This document shows, one piece after another, positions 1 to 5,526 of a stretch of 8,235 bases of DNA. Under the pieces are notes generated by a model. The model worked only from the letters and a program-made list of their open reading frames with translations, was not told the DNA's origin and did not search any database. The stretch is from Acetomicrobium sp. UBA3949. GTDB lineage: Bacteria > Synergistota > Synergistia > Synergistales > Acetomicrobiaceae. The position numbers and the translations under genes are program-made. The first letter of the stretch is position 1. Every line of letters begins with the position of its first letter. The DNA lies in the NCBI GenBank assembly GCA_002385485.1, contig DGDP01000105.1, forward strand, positions 1 through 8,235. Reading direction: 5' to 3'.

Positions 1-360
1 TTAAAGCGAGACCTGGAAGACATCCTCGAGATTTGGGGCGACAGGAGGGCAGCGCTGGTGAGGGAGATATCGAAAATACACCAGGAATGCATTCGGGGTT
101 TTCTTTCCGATATTCTCGGTGGCTCAAGGAAGGTAAGGGGTGAAATAACCCTTGTAGTGGATGGCTTTAGAGACACAGCGATTGAAGAAGAGGACGAATC
201 ATGGCAGAAGGTGGCCGTCAACATGAGAAAAGAGGGCATGGCCATAAAGGATATTGCAAAAATTCTGTCCGAAAGCTATGGTATAGAGAAAAACCGGGTT
301 AGAAAATTCGTACTAGGTCGGGAAAGAATGGAGGAAGAAAGAGATGAATCGCGAGAGTAG
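1..360 (+). CDS. rsmI: RsmI, 16S rRNA (cytidine-1402-2'-O)-methyltransferase, C-terminal part
   Basis: The reading frame is open from the first base and ends at a TAG at 358-360, so this is the last 119 residues of a gene that begins left of the window. RsmI uses S-adenosylmethionine to methylate the 2'-OH of C1402 in the 16S rRNA decoding centre. The visible part matches the family's C-terminal portion: R-E-I-S-K-I-H near residue 21, a following G-x-L-S-D segment, then G-E-I-T-L-V-V-D-G, where the family has a K/R-G-E-x-x-L-V-V-E-G block. The end is a helical segment (I-K-D-I-A-K-I-L through R-V-R-K-F-V-L) resembling the C-terminal helix-turn-helix-like domain of RsmI. The SAM-binding N-terminal methylase domain lies outside the window. 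An internal GTG at 58 is not the real start because the family similarity continues upstream of it. The last 17 bases overlap metG, suggesting coupled translation. Identification is from motif recognition only. Confidence 0.88.
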   Translation, partial: LKRDLEDILEIWGDRRAALVREISKIHQECIRGFLSDILGGSRKVRGEITLVVDGFRDTAIEEEDESWQKVAVNMRKEGMAIKDIAKILSESYGIEKNRVRKFVLGRERMEEERDESRE

Positions 361-2284
361 TTTTTATATCACCACTCCAATTTATTATGTGAACGATGTC
401 CCTCATATAGGACACGTATATACGACGGTGGCCGCCGACGTAATGGCGAGATACAAAAGGATGTGCGGAATTGATACCCTTTTCGCTACTGGGACTGACG
501 AACATGGCCAGAAAGTTCAGCAGGCCGCTCAAAGAGAGGGGATCACCCCTCAGGAGCTGGCGGACAGGACTGTGCTGAATTTCAAGAAGCTTTGGGAGGC
601 ATTGAACATATCCTGCGACGATTTCGTGAGGACTACGGAACAAAGGCACATCGAGGTAGTTCAATATATCTTCAAGAAGCTGATGGATCAGGATGACATA
701 TACAAAGGAACATATGAGGGGTGGTACTGCGTCCCCTGTGAGACCTATGTCCCGGAAAGCCAGATGGGAGAAGGGAAAACTTGCCCCGATTGCAGGCGTC
801 CCCTTGAAAGGATGACGGAGGAAAGCTATTTCTTTCGCATGTCGAAATATGCCCAACCATTGTTGGAGTACTACGAAAAAAACCCCACGGCTGTCCTGCC
901 GGGGTCCCGCTATAACGAAATAGTAAGCTTCATAAAGATGGGGCTTAAAGATCAGTCGGTCTCCAGGACTACCCTTAAGTGGGGCATACCCGTACCTGGC
1001 GATGATGCCCACGTAATATACGTGTGGTTTGACGCCCTGATCAACTACCTGACCGTCTGTGGTTATCCTCAAGACGAAGGAAGATGGAAGAAATACTGGC
1101 CCGTCGTCCGCCATCTGGTTGGCAAGGACATATTGAGGTTCCACAGCATCGTCTGGCCGTCCATGCTTCTTGCTTTGGGAGTCAACCCCCCGAAACAGGT
1201 TTTTGCCCACGGATGGTGGACTGTGGAAGGCGAAAAGATGTCCAAGTCCAGGGGAAACGTCGTCGATCCCTTTGAGGTCATTGATCTTTACGGAGCCGAT
1301 CCTTTCCGTTATTTCATGTTGAGGGAAGTGCCCTTCGGCCTCGATGGCGACTTCTCTGAAAAGGCCCTGGTCCAGAGGATTAATTCCGATCTGGCCAACG
1401 ATCTTGGTAACCTCTTGTCCAGGACGTTGCAGATGGTTGTCAAATATTTTGATGGTATCGTTCCGGAACCTCTCTCGAAATCGACGAAAGAAGACCAAGA
1501 AATAGGAGGAGATGTCGTAGAAGCGTTGCTTCAAAAGGTTGACCGGTCCATGTCGCGCTTTGCCTACGATGATGCCCTAAAGGAGATATGGGGATATGTG
1601 GGTTTGGCGAATAAATACATAGACCTAACCATGCCCTGGAAACTTGGTGAAGAAGGTGATAGAAAACGTCTCAGCAACGTGCTGTATAACCTTTGTGAGT
1701 CCCTGAAGTGCATAGCTCTTTTCCTTCGCCCCTTTATGCCCGCTAAGGCCTTAGAAATATGGGAACAGCTGGGCCTAAAGGGCAAATTGTCAATCGATAG
1801 TTTTGAAACCGTAAAGATTCCCTATCCGGCAGGCACTGCCGTCTTGAAGAAAGGCGCCCTCTTTCCGAGGATAGACATTAGAAAATGGGCTGCAGAGAAG
1901 GCAGAAAGGGACGCTAAAAAGGGGTTGGCTCCCGACCCCGGTGATCATGAAGAGGAGATATCCGTTGACGACTTTAAAAAGGTCGAACTCAGGGTGGCAA
2001 AGGTTATATCCGTAGATTCCATTCCCGGAGCCGATAAGCTCTACAAGCTGACGGTGGATCTGGGTTATGAGCAGAGGACGATAGTTTCGGGTATAAAGGA
2101 ATTCTATAAACCTGATGAACTGGAGGGCAAAAAGATCATAGTGATCTGCAATCTGAAGCCGGCAAAACTGCGAGGCGTGATGAGCAACGGCATGCTTTTG
2201 GCCGCAGAATCGCATGACGGTTCCAAACTTGCTCTCCTTACCGTCGATAACGACGAAATACCCCCGGGAAGCCGTGTGCATTAG
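344..2284 (+). CDS. metG: Methionyl-tRNA synthetase with C-terminal tRNA-binding domain
   Basis: This 646-residue cytoplasmic class I aminoacyl-tRNA synthetase charges tRNA-Met, both initiator and elongator, with methionine using ATP. The Rossmann catalytic domain opens with F-Y-I-T-T-P-I-Y-Y-V-N and the HIGH signature at residues 21-24. A single zinc knuckle is formed by C129, C132, C147 and C150. The KMSKS loop is at 298-302. The anticodon-binding helical domain follows at roughly 340-520. Residues from about 539 to the end form an OB-fold tRNA-binding domain of the Trbp111/Arc1p type, with V-E-L-R-V-A-K-V, G-A-D-K-L-Y-K-L, N-L-K-P-A-K-L-R-G and S-N-G-M-L-L-A. Length and domain order match the Bacillus/Thermus-like long form that dimerises through this tail. 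The ATG at 344 has GGAGG at 330-334, 9 nt upstream. It overlaps rsmI by 17 nt and the stop codon merges with the tatD ribosome binding site. All catalytic motifs look intact. Confidence 0.97.
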   Translation: MNRESSFYITTPIYYVNDVPHIGHVYTTVAADVMARYKRMCGIDTLFATGTDEHGQKVQQAAQREGITPQELADRTVLNFKKLWEALNISCDDFVRTTEQRHIEVVQYIFKKLMDQDDIYKGTYEGWYCVPCETYVPESQMGEGKTCPDCRRPLERMTEESYFFRMSKYAQPLLEYYEKNPTAVLPGSRYNEIVSFIKMGLKDQSVSRTTLKWGIPVPGDDAHVIYVWFDALINYLTVCGYPQDEGRWKKYWPVVRHLVGKDILRFHSIVWPSMLLALGVNPPKQVFAHGWWTVEGEKMSKSRGNVVDPFEVIDLYGADPFRYFMLREVPFGLDGDFSEKALVQRINSDLANDLGNLLSRTLQMVVKYFDGIVPEPLSKSTKEDQEIGGDVVEALLQKVDRSMSRFAYDDALKEIWGYVGLANKYIDLTMPWKLGEEGDRKRLSNVLYNLCESLKCIALFLRPFMPAKALEIWEQLGLKGKLSIDSFETVKIPYPAGTAVLKKGALFPRIDIRKWAAEKAERDAKKGLAPDPGDHEEEISVDDFKKVELRVAKVISVDSIPGADKLYKLTVDLGYEQRTIVSGIKEFYKPDELEGKKIIVICNLKPAKLRGVMSNGMLLAAESHDGSKLALLTVDNDEIPPGSRVH

Positions 2285-2288
2285 GGAG
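2283..2288 (+). promoter_or_regulatory. Shine-Dalgarno of tatD, overlapping the metG stop
   Basis: AGGGAG begins within the metG TAG stop codon (2282-2284) and lies 12 nt upstream of the GTG at 2301. This supports the GTG at 2301 as the tatD start and implies that ribosomes ending metG translation feed tatD. The spacing is slightly long, so the TTG at 2307 or the GTG at 2274 cannot be fully excluded. Confidence 0.5.
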
Positions 2289-2300
2289 TTGAGATGCCCC

Positions 2301-3074
2301 GTGAGATTGGCCGATACCCATTGTCATATTTATATGTCGCCGTTGAAAGGCCATCTGGACGAGGTCTTGGCGAGGGCCTCAGGCAAGGGTTTGAAGCGTT
2401 TGCTCGTACCCGGAGTGGACGAAGCATCGAGCTTCGAGGCCCTTTCTTTGGCGAGGCAGGTCACGGCCGTGAGGACCTTTGCGGCCGTTGGCGTTCATCC
2501 CCATGACGTGAAGGATCTGAAAGAGGGCATTCCCGAGGAGCTCCTTTCCTTGGGAGAGAACGAATCGGTGCTGGCTATAGGGGAGACCGGATTGGATTAC
2601 TATCGCAACCTCTCGCCCCGGAATGTTCAGCGGGAGTTTTTTATAAAGCACATAGAATGGGCCAAGTGCGTGGGCAAACCCCTCATATGTCACGTGAGGG
2701 ATGCCTACGATGAGGCCCTGGAAATTTTGAAAGCCGAAGGCGCCTCCGAGGTGGGAGGGGTTTTGCACTGTTTTCAGGGGGAGATGGAACATGCAAAAAA
2801 AGCTATCGACATGGGCTTTTATATTTCCTTTGCCTGTACCATTACCTACAGAAAAAACGAAAAGTTGAGAAGGATTGCCGCCTCCATTCGGCCGGAGAGC
2901 ATTCTTTGCGAGACCGATTCTCCGTACCTTTCTCCGGAGGACCTTCGAGGTAAACCGAACGAGCCGGCCAACGTCGGTTACGTTTACGAGACGATTGCAG
3001 CCTTGCGAGGCATTGAGGTTGAAGAATTGGCCGAAGTAGTGTTCGATAATTCGACGAGGCTTTTGGGATGGTAG
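2301..3074 (+). CDS. tatD: TatD-family metal-dependent hydrolase (DNase)
   Basis: This is a TIM-barrel metallo-hydrolase of the TatD family, known for metal-dependent 3'-5' exonuclease activity and for D-aminoacyl-tRNA deacylase activity reported in some members; the substrate here is not evident. From the GTG at 2301 the protein is 257 residues, the usual family length. Metal ligands expected of the family are present in order: H7 and H9 in D-T-H-C-H, E95 in G-E-T-G-L-D-Y-Y, H131 in C-H-V-R-D-A, H156 in L-H-C-F, and D206 in E-T-D-S-P-Y-L. The C-terminal R-G-K-P-N-E-P-A-N segment is also typical. The frame stays open upstream to an ATG at 2214, but that would add 29 residues encoded inside metG, with no resemblance to the family, so the GTG preceded by AGGGAG was chosen. 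It sits between metG and tgt, 3 nt from the latter. The metG-tatD pairing is common in bacteria. The exact start is uncertain by a few codons. Confidence 0.93.
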   Translation: MRLADTHCHIYMSPLKGHLDEVLARASGKGLKRLLVPGVDEASSFEALSLARQVTAVRTFAAVGVHPHDVKDLKEGIPEELLSLGENESVLAIGETGLDYYRNLSPRNVQREFFIKHIEWAKCVGKPLICHVRDAYDEALEILKAEGASEVGGVLHCFQGEMEHAKKAIDMGFYISFACTITYRKNEKLRRIAASIRPESILCETDSPYLSPEDLRGKPNEPANVGYVYETIAALRGIEVEELAEVVFDNSTRLLGW

Positions 3075-3077
3075 GCC

Positions 3078-4208
3078 ATGGGGAGGGATAAGCTTTTCAG
3101 CTATGAGATCATTGCCGAATGTCCCCATACCGGAGCCAGAGCAGGCAAGTTCTATACGACTCATGGAGTGATAGAGATGCCCTGCTTTATGCCCGTGGGG
3201 ACCCAGGCCACCGTCAAGGCCATGGCACCCTTCGAGCTTGAGGCTTTGGGAGCTCGTATTATTTTGGGGAATGCCTATCATCTGTATCTCCGCCCCGGTG
3301 TCGATGTAATAGAAAAGGCGGGAGGTCTTCACGCTTTTATGGGGTGGGACAGGGCAATTTTGACGGACAGCGGGGGCTTTCAGGTGTTCTCCCTGGCGTC
3401 GTTGAGAAGGGTAAGCGATGAGGGCGTGGAATTTCAGTCCCATCTGGACGGCAGCAAACATTTCCTAACGCCTGCCCTGGTAATGGCCATAGAGGAAGCT
3501 ATAGGCAGTGACATAGCCATGTGTTTCGACGAATGTACCACCTATCCCATAACGGAAGAAGACGCTAAGGAAGCGACCCTTCGAACCATAAAATGGGCGG
3601 GACTTTGTAAAAAGGCACATTCGAGAAGGGATCAGGCGCTGTTCGGGATTGTGCAGGGTTCTGTCTTTCCATCTTTGCGCGAATACTGTTGTCATGCGCT
3701 GGTGGATATGGATTTCCCAGGTTACGCCATAGGGGGCTTGGCCGTTGGGGAACCGAAGGCGCTCATGCATGAAGTTTTAGAGCTCCTGAACAAGCTCTTG
3801 CCCAAGACGAAGCCCCGTTATCTTATGGGTGTAGGTCATCCCCTTGATATGGTGGAGGGGATAGCAAGGGGTGTGGATATGTTCGACTGCGTGTTGCCGA
3901 CGAGAAACGCGAGAAACGGTTCGGTGCTGACCTCGATGGGAAAGTTGAACGTTCGCAGGAAAGAACTTAAAGAGGATTTTTCTCCCCTGGATCCGAATTG
4001 CAGTTGTTATGTTTGCAGAAATTTCAGCCGCGCCTACATTCGCCATCTCCATAAAGCGGGCGAAATTTTGGCGTCAAGGCTTTGTACTTGGCATAACCTG
4101 CATTTCATGTTAGATCTTGCGTGCAAGGCGAGAAGGGCCATTATAGATGGCACCTTTCCCGACCTTCTGGAGCATTGCCGAGAGGTTTTCGGAGATGAAG
4201 CGGATTGA
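3078..4208 (+). CDS. tgt: Queuine/preQ1 tRNA-guanine transglycosylase
   Basis: This 376-residue enzyme exchanges guanine at wobble position 34 of tRNAs with GUN anticodons (Asp, Asn, His, Tyr) for the queuosine precursor preQ1. The TIM-barrel signature residues are all visible: D97 in T-D-S-G-G-F-Q-V-F (general acid/base), D151 in C-F-D-E-C (base recognition), G-I-V-Q-G at 190-194, G-G-L-A-V-G-E at 219-225, and D270 in M-F-D-C-V-L-P-T-R-N-A-R-N-G (the nucleophile). The zinc site is C308, C310, C313 and H339, with the same spacing as in characterised bacterial Tgt. The ATG at 3078 lies 3 nt after the tatD stop; only a weak purine-rich site precedes it, so translation is probably coupled to tatD. 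The stop overlaps the TTG start of the next gene. No queuosine biosynthesis gene (queA, queC-G) or transporter is in the window, so whether the cell makes or salvages the precursor cannot be told. Confidence 0.97.
   Translation: MGRDKLFSYEIIAECPHTGARAGKFYTTHGVIEMPCFMPVGTQATVKAMAPFELEALGARIILGNAYHLYLRPGVDVIEKAGGLHAFMGWDRAILTDSGGFQVFSLASLRRVSDEGVEFQSHLDGSKHFLTPALVMAIEEAIGSDIAMCFDECTTYPITEEDAKEATLRTIKWAGLCKKAHSRRDQALFGIVQGSVFPSLREYCCHALVDMDFPGYAIGGLAVGEPKALMHEVLELLNKLLPKTKPRYLMGVGHPLDMVEGIARGVDMFDCVLPTRNARNGSVLTSMGKLNVRRKELKEDFSPLDPNCSCYVCRNFSRAYIRHLHKAGEILASRLCTWHNLHFMLDLACKARRAIIDGTFPDLLEHCREVFGDEAD
4191..4207 (+). promoter_or_regulatory. Ribosome binding site and TTG start of tsaC
   Basis: GGAG at 4191-4194 lies 10 nt upstream of a TTG at 4205-4207, which shares bases with the tgt TGA stop (TTGA). 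The nearby ATG at 4195 is in a different frame. This makes TTG the best initiator and implies termination-reinitiation coupling with tgt. Confidence 0.6.
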
Positions 4209-5230
4209 AAAAAGCTGCAATATATAAAATAGATAAATGGAACCCGGAACGTGAAATAATAAAAATTGCCGCGGAAGCGATAGTGAAGGGAAAGTTAGTT
4301 GCCTTTCCCACGGAAACTGTTTACGGCCTTGGTGCCAATGCCCTGGACGAAAGTGTCGTGAGAGGCATCTTCTCTGCTAAGGGACGTCCCTGCGACAATC
4401 CCTTGATAGTTCATGTAGCAAATGTGGAATCGGCAGAAAAAATTGCCCACACCACCCCGAAAGCTTTGAGGTTGATGGAACGTTTCTGGCCGGGCCCTTT
4501 GACGCTGGTCATGAAGGCCAAGGATATTGTTCCCAAAGCTACGAGGGGAGGGCTTGAGACGGTTGCGGTGAGGATGCCCGCCCATCCCGTGGCATTGGCC
4601 TTGATAGAGAAATCTGGCGTTCCCATAGCAGCTCCAAGCGCCAACACCAGCGGAAGGCCAAGTCCCACGGATGCAGGGGTCGTCTATGACGATCTCGGTT
4701 GCTGTATAGATGTGATCTTGGATGCCGGGCCGACCGACGTGGGCGTGGAATCTACCGTCATAGACGTGACGCAGGAAAAAGTCGTTCTTTTAAGGCCGGG
4801 CGGTCTGCCCGTTGAGGCCATAGAGGAGTTTGGCGAAGAAGTCATGTTGCCCGATGAATTGGGAGCAGGCCGGGCAGAGGATGTTAGGCGCAAGTCCCCG
4901 GGTACCCGTTACAGGCACTATGCTCCCCGGTGTAGAGTTGTGCTTTGGAGAGAGGGCGATGATTGGCCCGTCGAGGGGGCTGAAGCTGTAGGCTACATGG
5001 GCATCAAAAGACCTCCCCTGGATATTTCGGAGAAGGTCATTTTGTTCGATTCTCTTGAACATTACGCTCGAGGACTTTTTATGGCTATGCGATACCTCGA
5101 AAAAAATGGCGTAAAGGTGATAGTGGCCGATTATCCTGCCAAAGAGGGGTTGGGTTTGGCCATCAGAGATCGGCTTTATAGAGCTTCGTCGGCTGAATTT
5201 GACGAAAACCCGCATGACGTAGTAAAATAA
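4205..5230 (+). CDS. tsaC: L-threonylcarbamoyladenylate synthase, long Sua5/YwlC type
   Basis: This enzyme makes threonylcarbamoyl-AMP from threonine, bicarbonate and ATP, the first step of t6A formation at position 37 of ANN-decoding tRNAs; TsaB, TsaD and TsaE complete the pathway and are not in this window. The 341 residues divide into an N-terminal YrdC-like domain (about 15-205) and a C-terminal Sua5 domain (about 240-341), as in Bacillus YwlC and archaeal Sua5 rather than the short E. coli TsaC. Seen motifs: F-P-T-E-T-V-Y-G-L-G at 34-43, K59-x-R61 followed by N-P-L, A-P-S-A-N-T-S-G at 143-150, G-V-E-S-T-V-I-D at 180-187, L-L-R-P-G-G at 195-200, and the interdomain linker S-P-G-T-R-Y-R-H-Y-A-P at 231-241 that closes over the active site. 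The TTG start overlaps the tgt stop by 4 nt. The last codons appear to carry the promoter of the tRNA gene 17 nt downstream. Confidence 0.95.
   Translation: MKKAAIYKIDKWNPEREIIKIAAEAIVKGKLVAFPTETVYGLGANALDESVVRGIFSAKGRPCDNPLIVHVANVESAEKIAHTTPKALRLMERFWPGPLTLVMKAKDIVPKATRGGLETVAVRMPAHPVALALIEKSGVPIAAPSANTSGRPSPTDAGVVYDDLGCCIDVILDAGPTDVGVESTVIDVTQEKVVLLRPGGLPVEAIEEFGEEVMLPDELGAGRAEDVRRKSPGTRYRHYAPRCRVVLWREGDDWPVEGAEAVGYMGIKRPPLDISEKVILFDSLEHYARGLFMAMRYLEKNGVKVIVADYPAKEGLGLAIRDRLYRASSAEFDENPHDVVK
5199..5228 (+). promoter_or_regulatory. Probable sigma-70-type promoter for tRNA-Leu
   Basis: TTGACG at 5199-5204 and TAAAAT at 5223-5228 are each one base from consensus and separated by 18 nt. Transcription would start near 5235, about a dozen bases before the mature tRNA end. 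The -10 box ends on the first base of the tsaC stop codon. This is a sequence match only; the tRNA could also be expressed by read-through from the upstream genes. Confidence 0.5.
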
Positions 5231-5247
5231 ATCGCCATGCGAAGCAG

Positions 5248-5334
5248 GGGCAGGTGGCGGAAAGGTAGACGCGCTGGCCTCAGGAGCCAGTGGGCTTAGC
5301 GCCTGTGGGGGTTCAAATCCCCCCCTGCCCACCA
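5248..5334 (+). tRNA. tRNA-Leu (anticodon CAG), CCA encoded
   Basis: This is a complete class II cloverleaf. Acceptor stem GGGCAGG (5248-5254) pairs with CCTGCCC (5324-5330), the discriminator is A5331 and CCA is encoded at 5332-5334. The D stem is GCG/CGC (5257-5259, 5270-5272) around a loop with GG. The anticodon stem CTGGC/GCCAG (5274-5278, 5286-5290) holds the loop CTCAGGA with anticodon CAG at 5281-5283, which reads the CUG leucine codon. The long variable arm (5291-5306) forms a four-pair stem, as expected for leucine. The T stem GGGGG/CCCCC closes the loop TTCAAAT. The purine G at position 37 is a typical site for m1G. All stems pair, so the gene looks functional. It lies 17 nt after tsaC; no clear intrinsic terminator follows it. 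Confidence 0.97.
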
Positions 5335-5345
5335 TTCTTAAAACT

Positions 5346-5357
5346 ACATAATTATGT
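5346..5357. repeat. 12-bp perfect AT-rich palindrome
   Basis: ACATAATTATGT reads the same on both strands and lies 12 nt after the tRNA-Leu CCA end and about 70 nt upstream of the rpoB -35 box. It could be a regulator binding site or chance in an AT-rich gap; it has neither the GC-rich stem nor the T tract of a terminator. Confidence 0.4.
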
Positions 5358-5381
5358 TCATCCCTTCAGGAGTGAGATGTA

Positions 5382-5405
5382 TCCATAATCACACCAAGTT
5401 ATGGA
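5382..5405. repeat. Inverted repeat TCCATAA-N10-TTATGGA
   Basis: Two perfect 7-bp arms at 5382-5388 and 5399-5405 are separated by 10 bases. The arm centres are about 17 bp apart, longer than one helical turn. The repeat ends 20 bases upstream of the rpoB -35 hexamer, a position compatible with an activator or repressor operator. It is not followed by a T run, so it is a poor terminator candidate. No known operator was recognised. Confidence 0.4.
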
Positions 5406-5425
5406 AAAGAGATATTCCTATGGTA

Positions 5426-5454
5426 TTGACAGAGCGTTCGCCATTTGTTATCAT
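5426..5454 (+). promoter_or_regulatory. Strong sigma-70-type promoter for rpoB
   Basis: A perfect -35 box TTGACA (5426-5431), a 17-nt spacer and TATCAT (5449-5454, five of six consensus bases) are preceded by an extended -10 TG at 5446-5447. Transcription is predicted to begin near 5461, giving an rpoB leader of about 65 nt. This is the best promoter match I found, and its orientation and distance suit rpoB. It indicates that rpoB does not depend on read-through from the tsaC or tRNA transcription unit. Confidence 0.82.
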
Positions 5455-5509
5455 GTTCGCTCGCATTATAAACAATGGTTCCCATTTTAACCCACCAAAA
5501 ACATAGATA

Positions 5510-5526
5510 GGGAGGTCGTTGCTCCC
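5510..5526 (+). promoter_or_regulatory. rpoB Shine-Dalgarno inside a small hairpin
   Basis: GGGAGGT at 5510-5516 is a strong ribosome binding site 10 nt before the ATG at 5527, which fixes the rpoB start. Its first five bases (5510-5514) can pair with CTCCC at 5522-5526, directly abutting the start codon, around a 7-nt loop. Most of the binding site could thus be masked in the mRNA. The ribosome binding site itself is secure; the regulatory meaning of the hairpin is inference. Confidence 0.6.

Noticed and set aside
58..360. A separate small gene starting at GTG 58.
   Set aside because: The same frame is open to the window edge and the upstream residues continue the RsmI C-terminal similarity.
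299..1534. A 411-residue open frame on the minus strand across metG.
   Set aside because: It lies wholly opposite the well-supported metG, has no recognisable domain, and arises from the codon pattern of the sense gene.
2214..2300. An upstream ATG extension of tatD into metG.
   Set aside because: The added residues do not match the TatD family, which normally starts a few residues before the HxH motif, and no ribosome binding site supports it.
2379..3461. A 360-residue open frame on the minus strand across tatD and tgt.
   Set aside because: Both sense genes have complete catalytic motifs; the antisense product shows no family resemblance.
4790..5335. A minus-strand 181-residue open frame, and another at 5399-5584, in and around the tRNA gap.
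   Set aside because: The first runs through the tRNA complement and tsaC; the second covers the rpoB promoter and leader. Neither has a convincing protein motif.
5382..5412. An intrinsic terminator after tRNA-Leu.
   Set aside because: The stem is AT-rich with a 10-nt loop and is followed by AAAAGAG, not a T tract.
5248..5420. Use of the tRNA-Leu 3' end as an attachment site for an integrated element.
   Set aside because: No integrase, no repeat of the tRNA 3' end and no foreign genes are seen; rpoB follows directly.
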